From positions 1-64,000 of the forward strand of contig DATHOE010000002.1 of the NCBI GenBank assembly GCA_035485275.1: a stretch of 64,000 bases of DNA. Direction: 5' to 3'. Origin of the DNA: DAIDJD01 sp035485275 (GTDB taxonomy: Bacteria; Oederibacteriota; JAJYGY01; DAIDJD01). Numbering within the stretch: position 1 is the first letter of the stretch; each line of letters opens with the position of its first letter. Positions 32,499 to 41,134 of this stretch are shown in pieces. A program made the translations under genes and the position numbers. The notes beneath the pieces were generated by a model. That model did no database searches. It was not told the origin of the DNA and was given only the letters and a program-made list of their open reading frames with translations.

Positions 32499-33512
32499 AT
32501 GCAGGAAAGGGTGCAAAAATTCTTGGCGCGTTCCGGGGTCGCCTCGCGGCGCCAGGCCGAGCAGATGATGCTGGACGGCCGCGTCACGGTGAACGGCGCC
32601 GTCGCCCGTGAGCTGGGCGCAAAAGTGGACCCGGACAAGGACGCCGTGAAGGTCGACGGCAAGCGGGTGCACGGCGAGCAGTCCGCCTATGTCCTGCTCT
32701 ACAAGCCGAAGAACACGATCTGCACCCTGGACGACCCCGAGCAGCGGCCGACGGTCATGGACCTGGTGCGGGGGGTCAAGGCGCGCATATTCCCGGTGGG
32801 ACGGCTCGACTTCGACACCACCGGCGCGCTGCTGCTGACCAACGACGGCGAGATGGCCAACCTTCTCATGCATCCCCGCCACCGCTTCTCGAAGACCTAC
32901 CTGGCCAAGGTGAAGGGAATCCCCACCGAGGAGCGGCTGGAGAAGCTGCGCCGGGGCGTCAACATCGAGGGCGTCCGCACGGCGCCCGCCGAGGTGCGCC
33001 TCGTCGCGGTCAAGGAGAAGAATTCCCTGGTCGAGGTGATCCTGAGGGAAGGGCGCAACCGCCAGGTGAAGCGCATGTTCCTGGAGATCGGGCACCCGGT
33101 GATCCGCCTGCACCGCAGCGCCTACGCCTTCCTGACTTTGGACGGGATGGAGGCGGGCCAATGGAGGCCGCTGCTGCCCGAGGAGATCAAGCGCCTGCGG
33201 GCTTCGGCCGCGCGCGCCGACGCCCCGGGCCAGGGCCAGCCAGAAGGCTACAGGCCGCGACTCGCCCGGCCCCTGAGGGCGCCGCGCGAGTCCGCGCCCC
33301 GGGCCGTGGAGGGCCGCCGCGAGGAGGGCTCCGCCCCGCGGAGAGCCGCTCCGAGGGCGCCGCGCGAGTCCACGCCCCGGGCTGGGGAGGGCCGCCGCGA
33401 GGAGGGCTCTACCGTCCCCCGCCGCGGCGCGCCGCGGGGGCCGCGGGTCGCCGGCGGCCCGCGGGTGGGGAAAAAGTCTTCGGCCGCCAAGCGCGGACAC
33501 GGAGGACGCTGA
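32499..33512 (+). CDS. rluB: 23S rRNA pseudouridine synthase (RluB/RsuA family)
   Basis: An S4 RNA-binding domain (RVQKFLARSGVASRRQAEQMM) is followed by a pseudouridine synthase domain with the catalytic aspartate in GRLDFDTTGALLLTNDG. From about residue 235 there is a basic, Pro/Arg/Gly-rich tail of about 100 residues built partly on a 26-residue tandem repeat. ATG 32499 has AAGG 4 bases before and is preferred to ATG 32484. The gene is part of the scpAB operon, as in many bacteria, and overlaps pheA by three bases. Confidence 0.92.
   Translation: MQERVQKFLARSGVASRRQAEQMMLDGRVTVNGAVARELGAKVDPDKDAVKVDGKRVHGEQSAYVLLYKPKNTICTLDDPEQRPTVMDLVRGVKARIFPVGRLDFDTTGALLLTNDGEMANLLMHPRHRFSKTYLAKVKGIPTEERLEKLRRGVNIEGVRTAPAEVRLVAVKEKNSLVEVILREGRNRQVKRMFLEIGHPVIRLHRSAYAFLTLDGMEAGQWRPLLPEEIKRLRASAARADAPGQGQPEGYRPRLARPLRAPRESAPRAVEGRREEGSAPRRAAPRAPRESTPRAGEGRREEGSTVPRRGAPRGPRVAGGPRVGKKSSAAKRGHGGR
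33275..33409. repeat. Tandem repeat in the rluB tail (78-bp period)
   Basis: Bases 33275-33331 recur at 33353-33409 with about four mismatches. Each copy encodes the pattern APRES[AT]PRA.EGRREEGS. The 78-bp period keeps the reading frame and the basic/proline-rich character. Confidence 0.85.
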
Positions 33513-34600
33513 TGGACAGCATGCAGGGCTTGCGCCGCCGCATCGACTTGCTGGACGACCGGCTGATGGGGCTCCTCAACGCCCGCGCCAAGGTGGTGCA
33601 CGCGGTCTACGCCCTGAAGCTGAAGCATTCCCGCGCAAGCGGCGCGCCCGTGCAGGCCTTCGTCCCCGGCCGCGAATCCGAAATACTCCGGCGCCTCAGC
33701 GCGAAGAAAAGCGGGCCCTTCCCGGCCGACGGCATCGCCCCGGTCTTCCGGGAGATCATCTCCGCCTGCCGCTCCCTGGAGATGCTCCCCCGCATCTCCT
33801 ATTTCGGGGCCCCGGGCTCCAACACCCACCAGGCGGCCCTCAACTGCTTCGGGTCGGGAGCCGAATTCCTGTCCCAGGCCGACATCCACGGCGTGTTCGA
33901 GGACGTGGAGCAGGGCCGCGCCGACTACGGCCTGGTGCCGGTGGAGAATTCCACCGAGGGCGTCATCAACCGCACCCTGGATATCCTGTCGGAGTCGGAC
34001 CTCAAGGTGTGCTCGGAAGTGAGCCTGCCCATACGCAACCTGCTGCTCTCCCGCGGGACCATGAAGGCCGTGCGCACGGTGGTGTCCCATCCCCAGCCCC
34101 TGGCGCAGTGCCGTCTCTGGCTGGCCGCGCACCTGCCCAAGGCCCGCCAGGTCACTGCCGATTCGACCTCCGCAGCCGCCGAACGCGCCGCCCAGGACCG
34201 CGGCGGCGCCACGGCCGCTATCGCCTCCGAGCTGGCCCTGCGCCTGTACAAGCCCCTGAAGGCGCTGGCGCGCGACATCCAGGACAAGAGCGACAACACC
34301 ACCCGCTTCTTCGTGGTGGGCCGGACCTTGGCCCGCCCCACGGGACGGGACAAGACCTCGGTCATGCTCAGCGTGCAGGACAAGGTGGGCGCGCTGGCGG
34401 CGGTGCTCAAGCCCTTTGAACGCCACAAGGTCAACCTCACCGCCATTGAAAGCCGTCCCTCCCGCCGCAAGGCCTGGGACTATTATTTTTTCGTCGATTT
34501 CCACGGGCACCAGGAAGAGCCCAAGGTCCGGCGCCTGCTTGCGGACCTTTCCCGGCAGGTGGCCCAGATGAAGGTCCTGGGCTCCTATCCGGCAGCCTGA
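33512..34600 (+). CDS. pheA: Bifunctional chorismate mutase/prephenate dehydratase
   Basis: The 362-residue P-protein converts chorismate to prephenate and then phenylpyruvate. An AroQ helical domain (LRRRIDLLDDRLMGLLNARA) occupies residues about 1-90. The dehydratase domain has PVENSTEG and the TTRFFVV motif. A C-terminal ACT domain with GALAAVLKPF and IESRPSR binds phenylalanine for feedback inhibition. The start overlaps the rluB stop (TGATG). Length and order are normal for the family. Confidence 0.95.
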   Translation: MDSMQGLRRRIDLLDDRLMGLLNARAKVVHAVYALKLKHSRASGAPVQAFVPGRESEILRRLSAKKSGPFPADGIAPVFREIISACRSLEMLPRISYFGAPGSNTHQAALNCFGSGAEFLSQADIHGVFEDVEQGRADYGLVPVENSTEGVINRTLDILSESDLKVCSEVSLPIRNLLLSRGTMKAVRTVVSHPQPLAQCRLWLAAHLPKARQVTADSTSAAAERAAQDRGGATAAIASELALRLYKPLKALARDIQDKSDNTTRFFVVGRTLARPTGRDKTSVMLSVQDKVGALAAVLKPFERHKVNLTAIESRPSRRKAWDYYFFVDFHGHQEEPKVRRLLADLSRQVAQMKVLGSYPAA

Positions 34601-34607
34601 GGCCGTC

Positions 34608-35702
34608 GTGCCCGCCGCCCGCCCCCGCTCCCTGGCCCGTTTAGCGGCCGTCCCGACCTATCGCCCCGGCAAGCCCATCGAGGAGGTCCGCCGCGAGCTC
34701 GGGCTGGCCTCCGTGGTCAAGCTCGCCTCCAACGAAAACCCGCTGGGCCCCTCGCCCAAGGCGCAGGCCGCCCTGCGCCGCCAGGCCGGCCTCGTGCACC
34801 GCTATCCCGAGGGGGGCGCCCCGCTCCTGAGGCGGCGCCTGAGCCGGATGTTCCGCCTGCCCGAGGACCATTTCATCTTCGGCAACGGGTCCAACGAGCT
34901 GCTGGTCTTCGCGGCCCAGGCCTTCGCGGGCGAGGGCGACAAGGTGGTTTTTTCCGACCGCAGCTTCGCGGTCTACGCCATCGCCACGGCCCTGGCCGGG
35001 GCCGTGCCCGTGCCCGTGCCCAGCCCCGATTTCGAGCACGACCTCGAGGGGCTGGCCAAGGCGGCCCGCGGCGCCTCGGTCCTTTATGTTTGCAACCCCA
35101 ACAATCCCACCGGCAGCTGGCACTCCGACCGCGCCATTGAAAAATTCCTTTCCAAGGTCCACTCCCGGACCCTGGTGGTGCTGGACGTCGCTTACGCGGA
35201 GTACGCCGGGCACGCGCCGTCCGTGGACGCGCGCTGGGTGCGGCGTTTCGACAACCTCCTGGTGACGAGGACCTTCGCCAAGGCCTATGGCCTGGCCGGC
35301 CTGCGCCTGGGCTACGGGATCGCCCGGCCCTGGCTGGTGCGGGAGCTGGAGCGCTGCCGCCAGCCCTTCAACACCAATGCCATGGCCCAGGCCGCGGCCC
35401 TGGCGGCCCTGGACGACCGGGCCTTCGTGCGGCGCAGCCTGCGCGCCAACTTAGAAGGCCTGAAGCAGGTCCGCGCGGGCCTCCAGGCCCTGGGCCTGCG
35501 GGCCCTCCCCAGCCGCGCCAACTTCATCCAGTTCGCCCAGCCCGCGGGACCGGCGCCGGACGGACTTTCCTGGTTCGACTGGCTGCTGCTCGGCGGCGTG
35601 GTCGTGCGCCCGGTGGAACAGGGCTGGCTGAGGGTCACCTCCGGCTTGAAGGCGGAGAACGCGCGTTTCCTGCGGCGCCTGCGCCAGGGGATGGAGCCAT
35701 GA
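34608..35702 (+). CDS. hisC: Histidinol-phosphate/aromatic aminotransferase
   Basis: The 364-residue fold-type I aminotransferase has KLASNENPLGPSPKA, NPNNPTG and the PLP lysine in RTFAKAYGLAGLRLGYG. Family HisC acts in histidine synthesis, but no other his gene is in the window. Its position between pheA and tyrA suggests it also, or mainly, transaminates phenylpyruvate and 4-hydroxyphenylpyruvate, as some HisC enzymes do. It begins at GTG seven bases after pheA and overlaps tyrA by four bases. Confidence 0.88.
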   Translation: MPAARPRSLARLAAVPTYRPGKPIEEVRRELGLASVVKLASNENPLGPSPKAQAALRRQAGLVHRYPEGGAPLLRRRLSRMFRLPEDHFIFGNGSNELLVFAAQAFAGEGDKVVFSDRSFAVYAIATALAGAVPVPVPSPDFEHDLEGLAKAARGASVLYVCNPNNPTGSWHSDRAIEKFLSKVHSRTLVVLDVAYAEYAGHAPSVDARWVRRFDNLLVTRTFAKAYGLAGLRLGYGIARPWLVRELERCRQPFNTNAMAQAAALAALDDRAFVRRSLRANLEGLKQVRAGLQALGLRALPSRANFIQFAQPAGPAPDGLSWFDWLLLGGVVVRPVEQGWLRVTSGLKAENARFLRRLRQGMEP

Positions 35703-36568
35703 GCCCCAAGCCCCGCTACGCGCGCGTGGTCATCGCCGGCCTGGGCCTGCTGGGCGGATCCCTGGCCCTGGCCCTGAAAAAGCGCGGCATGGCCTCGCGC
35801 GTGGTCGCCTGGGGGCGCGACGCCGCCGGGCTGCGCGCCGCCGTCCGCGCGGGCCTCGTGGACGAGGCCTCCACGGAAGCGGCCTGCGCGAAGGGCGCCG
35901 ACCTGGTGGTGCTGAGCGCGCCCTTCACCTGTTTCGAAAGCCATTTGCGCGCCCTGGCCGCGGTCGCGCCCAAGGGCTGCCTGGCCACGGACGTCGGCAG
36001 CGTCAAGGGCGCCCAGGTGGCCCGCTGGCACCGCGCCGCGGGCGGCATGCGCTTCGTGGCCTCCCATCCCATGGCCGGCGGGGAAAAGACGGGCTGGCGC
36101 AACGCCTCCGCCGACCTTTTCCAGGGTGCGGCCTGCCTTCTCACGCCTCTGGCCGCCACGGACCCCGGCGCCCTGCGGCAGGTCCGCGGCCTGTGGGGGC
36201 GGCTGGGCATGCGCGTGACCCTGTGCACCCCGAAGGAGCACGACCGCCTCGTCGCGCGGGTCTCCCATTTCCCCCATGCGGCGGCCTTCGCCCTGGCCGC
36301 GGCCCAAGCCCGCGGGAAGCGCGTGTCGGATTTCGCCTGGGCGGGGAAGGGCTGGTTCGACACCAGCCGCGTCGCGGCCTCGGATCCCGGGCTGTGGGCG
36401 GACATATTTATGCACCATCCCGGCCGCGTGGCCGCGGACCTGGAGGCCATGGAAAGGGAATTGAAGACCCTGCGCCGTCTCGTCCGCTCCGGCCATACGC
36501 CCGCGCTGCGGGCCTGGCTGGCGCGCGCCGCGGATTTCCGCAAGGCCACGGAAGGGGCGCGCCGGTGA
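35699..36568 (+). CDS. tyrA: Prephenate dehydrogenase
   Basis: The 289-residue enzyme converts prephenate to 4-hydroxyphenylpyruvate with NAD(P). The N-terminal Rossmann motif is IAGLGLLGGSLALALKKRG, followed by DVGSVKG, the SHPMAGGEKTG substrate loop, and the HDRLVARVSHFPH segment. There is no fused mutase or ACT domain, so feedback control must differ from fused forms. An arogenate-using variant cannot be excluded. Confidence 0.92.
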   Translation: MSPKPRYARVVIAGLGLLGGSLALALKKRGMASRVVAWGRDAAGLRAAVRAGLVDEASTEAACAKGADLVVLSAPFTCFESHLRALAAVAPKGCLATDVGSVKGAQVARWHRAAGGMRFVASHPMAGGEKTGWRNASADLFQGAACLLTPLAATDPGALRQVRGLWGRLGMRVTLCTPKEHDRLVARVSHFPHAAAFALAAAQARGKRVSDFAWAGKGWFDTSRVAASDPGLWADIFMHHPGRVAADLEAMERELKTLRRLVRSGHTPALRAWLARAADFRKATEGARR

Positions 36569-37914
36569 GCCGGCAGCTGGAGGTGAGGCCCCTGACGAAC
36601 CGGCCTTTTGAGGCCTCCGTCCGCGTGCCGGGCTCCAAGAGCATCACCAACCGCGCCCTGATCTGCGCCGCGCTGGCCAAAGGCCGCAGCCGTCTGGAAG
36701 GCGCCGGATTCAGCGACGACTCCCGGCACATGGCCGAATCGCTGCGCGCGCTGGGCGTGGGCGTGGCCGAGGACGCCGCCGCCGGCACCATGACGGTGGA
36801 CGGGCTGGGAGGGCCGCCCCAGATCGGCGCGGGGTCCCGGCCGCGCGTCTTCGTGGGCAACTCAGGCACGACGTCCCGCTTCCTGACCTGCATGGTCGCG
36901 GCGGGCCGCGGCGAGGTCCTCTTCGACTCCGACCCGCGCATGCGGGAGCGCCCCATGGGCCCCCTCATCAAGGTGCTTGAGGCGCAGGGCTCGGGATTTT
37001 TCCGGGCGGAGGCGGGCGCGCGGACCCCGACGGACCGTTACCCCTTCGTGCTGGCGGCGGCGGGGCTGAAGGGAGGCGAGGTCTCGCTGGACCTGACCGA
37101 CTCCAGCCAGTTCGCCAGCGGCCTGCTCATGGCCGCGCCCTACGCGTCCTCGGCGCTTCAACTGAGCGCGCAGGGCGACCGCACGCAGCTGCCCTATGTG
37201 GACATGACCGCGGCGGTGATGGGCCAGTTCGGGATCGAGGTCGGGGCGAAGGCGGCTTCCTGGCGCGTCGCCGCAGGCCTGCCCTACCAGGCGCAGGCCT
37301 CCTACCCCATCGAGCCGGACCTGAGCGGCGCGGCCTACTTCTTCGCCGCCGCGGCCCTGACGCCTGGCCGCGTCACCGTGCGCGGGGTCAGCAACGCCAG
37401 CATCCAGGGCGACCTGCGCTTCCTCAAGGTGCTGCAGCACATGGGGCTGTCCTTCTTCCAGGACGAGGACGGGCTGGCGGCCCTGCGCCAGGTCCCGCCC
37501 GGCGCCCCGCTCAAGGGCGGCATCACCGTGGACATGAACGCCTTCAGCGACCAGGCCCTCACCCTGGCGGCCCTGGCGCCCTTCGCCGACGCCCCGGTGA
37601 AGATCATCAACGTGGCCCACATCCGCAGGCAGGAATGCGACCGCCTGCAGGCCATCTCCGAGAACCTGGCCGGCCTCGGGGTGGAAGTGCAGGAGCAGGT
37701 CGACGGCGTGGAGATCCGGCCCTGGCCCGAGGCGCGGCGCCGCGGAGGGATGATCAAGACCTTCGGCGACCACCGCGTGGCCATGGCCTTCAGCCTGCTG
37801 GGCCTGCGGGTGCCCGGCATCGTGATCGACGACGCCGACTGCGTGGGCAAGACCTTCGGCGGATTCTGGGACGCCATGGACGGACTGAGGAAGGCCCAGG
37901 GCGATGGGGCCTAA
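36565..37914 (+). CDS. aroA: 3-phosphoshikimate 1-carboxyvinyltransferase (EPSP synthase)
   Basis: The 449-residue enzyme adds enolpyruvate from PEP to shikimate-3-phosphate. Visible motifs are VPGSKSITNRAL, VGNSGTTSRFL, RMRERPMGPL, DSSQFASGLL and the C-terminal FGDHRVAMAFSLLG. It starts at GTG overlapping the tyrA stop. Its 3' end overlaps cmk by 11 bases, indicating one polycistronic message. Confidence 0.96.
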   Translation: MSRQLEVRPLTNRPFEASVRVPGSKSITNRALICAALAKGRSRLEGAGFSDDSRHMAESLRALGVGVAEDAAAGTMTVDGLGGPPQIGAGSRPRVFVGNSGTTSRFLTCMVAAGRGEVLFDSDPRMRERPMGPLIKVLEAQGSGFFRAEAGARTPTDRYPFVLAAAGLKGGEVSLDLTDSSQFASGLLMAAPYASSALQLSAQGDRTQLPYVDMTAAVMGQFGIEVGAKAASWRVAAGLPYQAQASYPIEPDLSGAAYFFAAAALTPGRVTVRGVSNASIQGDLRFLKVLQHMGLSFFQDEDGLAALRQVPPGAPLKGGITVDMNAFSDQALTLAALAPFADAPVKIINVAHIRRQECDRLQAISENLAGLGVEVQEQVDGVEIRPWPEARRRGGMIKTFGDHRVAMAFSLLGLRVPGIVIDDADCVGKTFGGFWDAMDGLRKAQGDGA

Positions 37915-38587
37915 GGGGCTGGTCATCGCCATCGACGGGCCGGCCGGCTCCGGCAAGAGCACGGTGGCCAAATCCCTGGCCCGGCACCTCGGCTACCTCT
38001 ACATCGACAGCGGGGCCATGTACCGCTGCGTCACCCTGGCCGCCCTGCGCGCCCACGCCGATTTCGGCGATCCGGAGGCGCTGGCGGCCCTGGCCGAGTC
38101 CTCGGACATACGCCTGGAGCCCGGCGAGCCGGATTTGAGGGTCTTCCTGGACGGGGAGGAGGTCGAGAACCTCCTGCGGACGCCGGACATCAGCCGCCGC
38201 ACCAGCCAGTTCACGGCCAACAGCCCGGGGGTGCGCATCGCCCTGGTGGCCCGCCAGCGCAAGCTCGGGGCGCAGGGGGGCGTGGTCATGGAGGGGCGCG
38301 ACATCGGCACGGTGGTCTTCCCCGACGCCGACAAGAAGATCTATTTCGACGTCAGCGTGGGGGAGCGCACCCGCCGCCGCATCCAGGACTATGAGCGCCG
38401 GGGCATCCCCTACGAGGCCTCCGAGGTCCACGCCGAGATCGAGCGCCGCGACGCCGAGGACCGCGGCCGCATCATCGGCCCCCTGCGCCGGGCGGACGAC
38501 GCGGCCCTGGTGAGCGGCGACGGCAAGAGCGTGGAGGCCATTTTGCACGAGATTTTGGGCCTTTTGCCGTCGGGTTTTGCCCCCTGA
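37904..38587 (+). CDS. cmk: Cytidylate kinase
   Basis: The 227-residue kinase phosphorylates CMP and dCMP. The P-loop is IDGPAGSGKSTVAKSLA, with YIDSGAMYR and the GRDIGTVVFPDADKKI loop. Length is typical. The order aroA-cmk-rpsA is conserved across many bacteria and supports the assignment. Confidence 0.96.
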   Translation: MGPKGLVIAIDGPAGSGKSTVAKSLARHLGYLYIDSGAMYRCVTLAALRAHADFGDPEALAALAESSDIRLEPGEPDLRVFLDGEEVENLLRTPDISRRTSQFTANSPGVRIALVARQRKLGAQGGVVMEGRDIGTVVFPDADKKIYFDVSVGERTRRRIQDYERRGIPYEASEVHAEIERRDAEDRGRIIGPLRRADDAALVSGDGKSVEAILHEILGLLPSGFAP

Positions 38588-38644
38588 TTTCGCCTTATTT
38601 TTGGCTTGCCCTGCTCCTTTGACTGGAAGAAAATCTTGGGCTCT

Positions 38645-39334
38645 ATGCAAGCCAGCCTGATGTACCGGGGATCCCGGCTCTTTTACCGGTCCGTGTTGCT
38701 GCCCCTGATGCGCTTCAAGGTGGGCGGCCTCGAGCATATCCCGCCCGCAGGCGGCCTGATCCTGGCCTGCAACCACCAGAGCTTCCTGGACCCCATCGTG
38801 CTGGGCTGCGGAAGCTACCGGGTGCCGACGCACTTCATGGCGCGGGCCAGCCTGTTCGAGTCCCGCATCCTGAATTTTTACTTCCGCAACACGCACACCT
38901 TCGGGGTGAAGCGGGGCGGGGCGGACCGCCAGGCCTGGAAACACTTCGAGGACCTGGTCCGCTCGGGCGAGCAGGTGACCTTCTTCCCCGAGGGGACCCG
39001 CAGCGACGACGGGCGCCTGCAGCCGGGCAACCCCGGCAGCGGCATGCTGATCCACCGCTGCCCCGGGGCCGCGGTCGTGCCGGCCCGCATCCGGGGCACC
39101 TGGCGGGTCCTGAACAAGACCCGCGGATTTTCCGGGCTGCACCCCATCAGCGTGGGCTTCGGCCCGCCGGTGGACCTGTCCGCGGAATGGGCCCAGAAGG
39201 GTTCGCGCGAGGTCTACGGCGCCATCACCGACAAGATCATGGCGGCCATCGCCGCCATCCCCCCGGTGGACGGCCGCGACGACGATTTTGTGCCGGGCAG
39301 GCCGGCGCAGGAGAAGAACACGACGGTGGCGTGA
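38645..39334 (+). CDS. plsC: 1-acyl-sn-glycerol-3-phosphate acyltransferase
   Basis: The protein has the acyltransferase motifs NHQSFLDP (NHx4D, catalytic), FFPEGTRS and the later PARIRG. It acylates lysophosphatidic acid at the membrane. From ATG 38645 it is 229 residues; in-frame TTG 38606 and ATG 38660 are alternatives, none with a strong ribosome site. It lies between cmk and rpsA, a common arrangement. Confidence 0.9.
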   Translation: MQASLMYRGSRLFYRSVLLPLMRFKVGGLEHIPPAGGLILACNHQSFLDPIVLGCGSYRVPTHFMARASLFESRILNFYFRNTHTFGVKRGGADRQAWKHFEDLVRSGEQVTFFPEGTRSDDGRLQPGNPGSGMLIHRCPGAAVVPARIRGTWRVLNKTRGFSGLHPISVGFGPPVDLSAEWAQKGSREVYGAITDKIMAAIAAIPPVDGRDDDFVPGRPAQEKNTTVA

Positions 39335-39335
39335 C

Positions 39336-39407
39336 GCCTGGCGTCCGTCACCGCGTTTGAGGGCCCGCCTGGGGCCTAAGGCCGGGGAAACCCGGTCGAA
39401 GCCAGGC
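39336..39407 (+). promoter_or_regulatory. Structured leader of rpsA
   Basis: GCCTGGC (39336-39342) pairs with GCCAGGC (39401-39407). Inside lie CCGGG-GAAA-CCCGG (39382-39395, a GNRA tetraloop) and an alternative GGCC-TAA-GGCC. The AAGGAGA ribosome site follows directly. S1 represses its own translation through a folded leader in E. coli, so a similar role is plausible here. Confidence 0.5.
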
Positions 39408-39421
39408 AAGGAGAAAGCGCA

Positions 39422-41092
39422 ATGGCAGCATTGATCAATCGTTTCGTAGTGAAGGAAATCGAGTCGGATCCGGAGCTCGCCGACGAGCAGCTCACCGCCG
39501 ATCAGGCCGAGGACTTCCGCAGCATGTACCTGGACAGCCTCCGCAACGTCACGGAAGGCGAAGTCGTCACGGGCCGCGTCGTGTCCGTGGACAAGGACGT
39601 GGTGCTGGTGGACGTGGGTTACAAGAGCGAAGGCGTGATCCTGATCGAGGAGTTCCGCGGCAAGACCGGCGAGATCACGGTGACCGCGGGCGAGGAGATC
39701 GAAGTCTACCTGGAGCAGATGGAGGACGCGGAAGGGCGCATCGTCCTGAGCAAGCAGAAGGTGGACCGCCAGAAGATCTGGACCCGCCTGTTCAAGGCCT
39801 TCGAGAACCAGGAGACCATGGAAGGCGTCATCACCCGCCGCATCAAGGGCGGCCTGGTGCTGGACATCAACGGCGTGGACTGCTTCCTGCCCGCCAGCCA
39901 GGTGGGCCTGCGCCCGACCTCGGACCTGGACCAGTTCATCGGCCAGACCGTCGGCGTGCGCATCATCAAGTTCAACCGCGGGCGCGGCAACGTCGTCGCC
40001 AGCCGCCGCGTTCTCCTGGAAGAGGAGCGGGCGCTCAAGCGCACGCAGACCCTGCAGGAGCTCGAGGCCGGCCAGGTGCGCCGCGGCACCGTGAAGAACA
40101 TCGTGCAGTACGGCGCCTTCATCGACATGGGCGGCATCGACGGTCTGCTGCACATCACCGACATGGCCTGGGGCCGCGTGTCCCATCCCAGCGAAGTGGT
40201 GCAGATCGGCCAGGAGATCGACGTCAAGATCCTGTCGATCGACAAGGAGAACGGCAAGATCTCCCTGGGCCTCAAGCAGCGCAGCGCCGACCCCTGGACC
40301 GCCATCGACATCAAGTACCCGGCCGCCTCGCGCCACAAGGGCAAGGTCGTCAACCTGACCGACTACGGCGCCTTCGTGAAGCTCGAGGAGGGCGTCGAGG
40401 GCCTGGTGCACGTCAGCGAGATGAGCTGGCTGAAGCGCGTCAAGCACCCCAGCGCGGTGGTCAGCGTGGGCCAGGAAGTCGAAGTGGTCGTGCTCAACCT
40501 GGACCTGCAGAACAAGAAGATCTCCCTGGGCATGAAGCAGACCGAGGCCGATCCCTGGACCACCCTGGAGGAGCGCCTTCCCATCGGCAGCAAGATCAAG
40601 GGCCAGGTCAAGAGCCTGACGGACTACGGCGCCTTCGTGGAGCTGGAGGACGGCATCGAGGGCCTGCTGCACATCTCCGACATGAGCTGGACCTCCAACC
40701 TGAAGACGCCGGCCGACCTGGTGAAAAAGGGCGACGACGTCGAGGTCAAGGTCCTGAACATCGACAAGGAGAAGCGCAAGATCTCCCTGGGGCTGAAGCA
40801 GCTGCAGCCGGACCCTTGGGAAGGCATCGCCGACCGCTTCCAGCTCGGCGCCAAGGTCCCGGTCAAGGTCCTGCGCACCACCAACTTCGGCGCCTTTGTG
40901 GAGCTGGAGCCGGGCGTGGAGGGCCTGATCCACATCAGCCAGCTGGCCGAGACCCCGCCCGCCAAGGTCGAGGACGCGGTGGAGCTGGGCGCGGAACTCA
41001 CGGCCCGCATCGTCAAGCTGGCCCTGGAGGAGCGCAAGATCGGCTTGAGCCTGCGGGAATCGGGCGGGGAAGACGCCCCCTCGGAAGGCTGA
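39422..41092 (+). CDS. rpsA: 30S ribosomal protein S1
   Basis: The 556-residue protein has six S1 (OB-fold) repeats, at about residues 42-115, 130-200, 215-285, 300-372, 388-458 and 473-545. The repeated GAFV(K/E)LE..(V/I)EGL(V/L)H(V/I)S core is clearest in domains 3-6; the first two are more divergent, as in E. coli S1, where they dock to the ribosome. It brings mRNAs to the 30S subunit. AAGGAGA lies before the ATG. Confidence 0.96.
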   Translation: MAALINRFVVKEIESDPELADEQLTADQAEDFRSMYLDSLRNVTEGEVVTGRVVSVDKDVVLVDVGYKSEGVILIEEFRGKTGEITVTAGEEIEVYLEQMEDAEGRIVLSKQKVDRQKIWTRLFKAFENQETMEGVITRRIKGGLVLDINGVDCFLPASQVGLRPTSDLDQFIGQTVGVRIIKFNRGRGNVVASRRVLLEEERALKRTQTLQELEAGQVRRGTVKNIVQYGAFIDMGGIDGLLHITDMAWGRVSHPSEVVQIGQEIDVKILSIDKENGKISLGLKQRSADPWTAIDIKYPAASRHKGKVVNLTDYGAFVKLEEGVEGLVHVSEMSWLKRVKHPSAVVSVGQEVEVVVLNLDLQNKKISLGMKQTEADPWTTLEERLPIGSKIKGQVKSLTDYGAFVELEDGIEGLLHISDMSWTSNLKTPADLVKKGDDVEVKVLNIDKEKRKISLGLKQLQPDPWEGIADRFQLGAKVPVKVLRTTNFGAFVELEPGVEGLIHISQLAETPPAKVEDAVELGAELTARIVKLALEERKIGLSLRESGGEDAPSEG

Positions 41093-41134
41093 AGCAAGGC
41101 ACCATTCCGCAATCCATAAGCATCGTGTGGGGCT

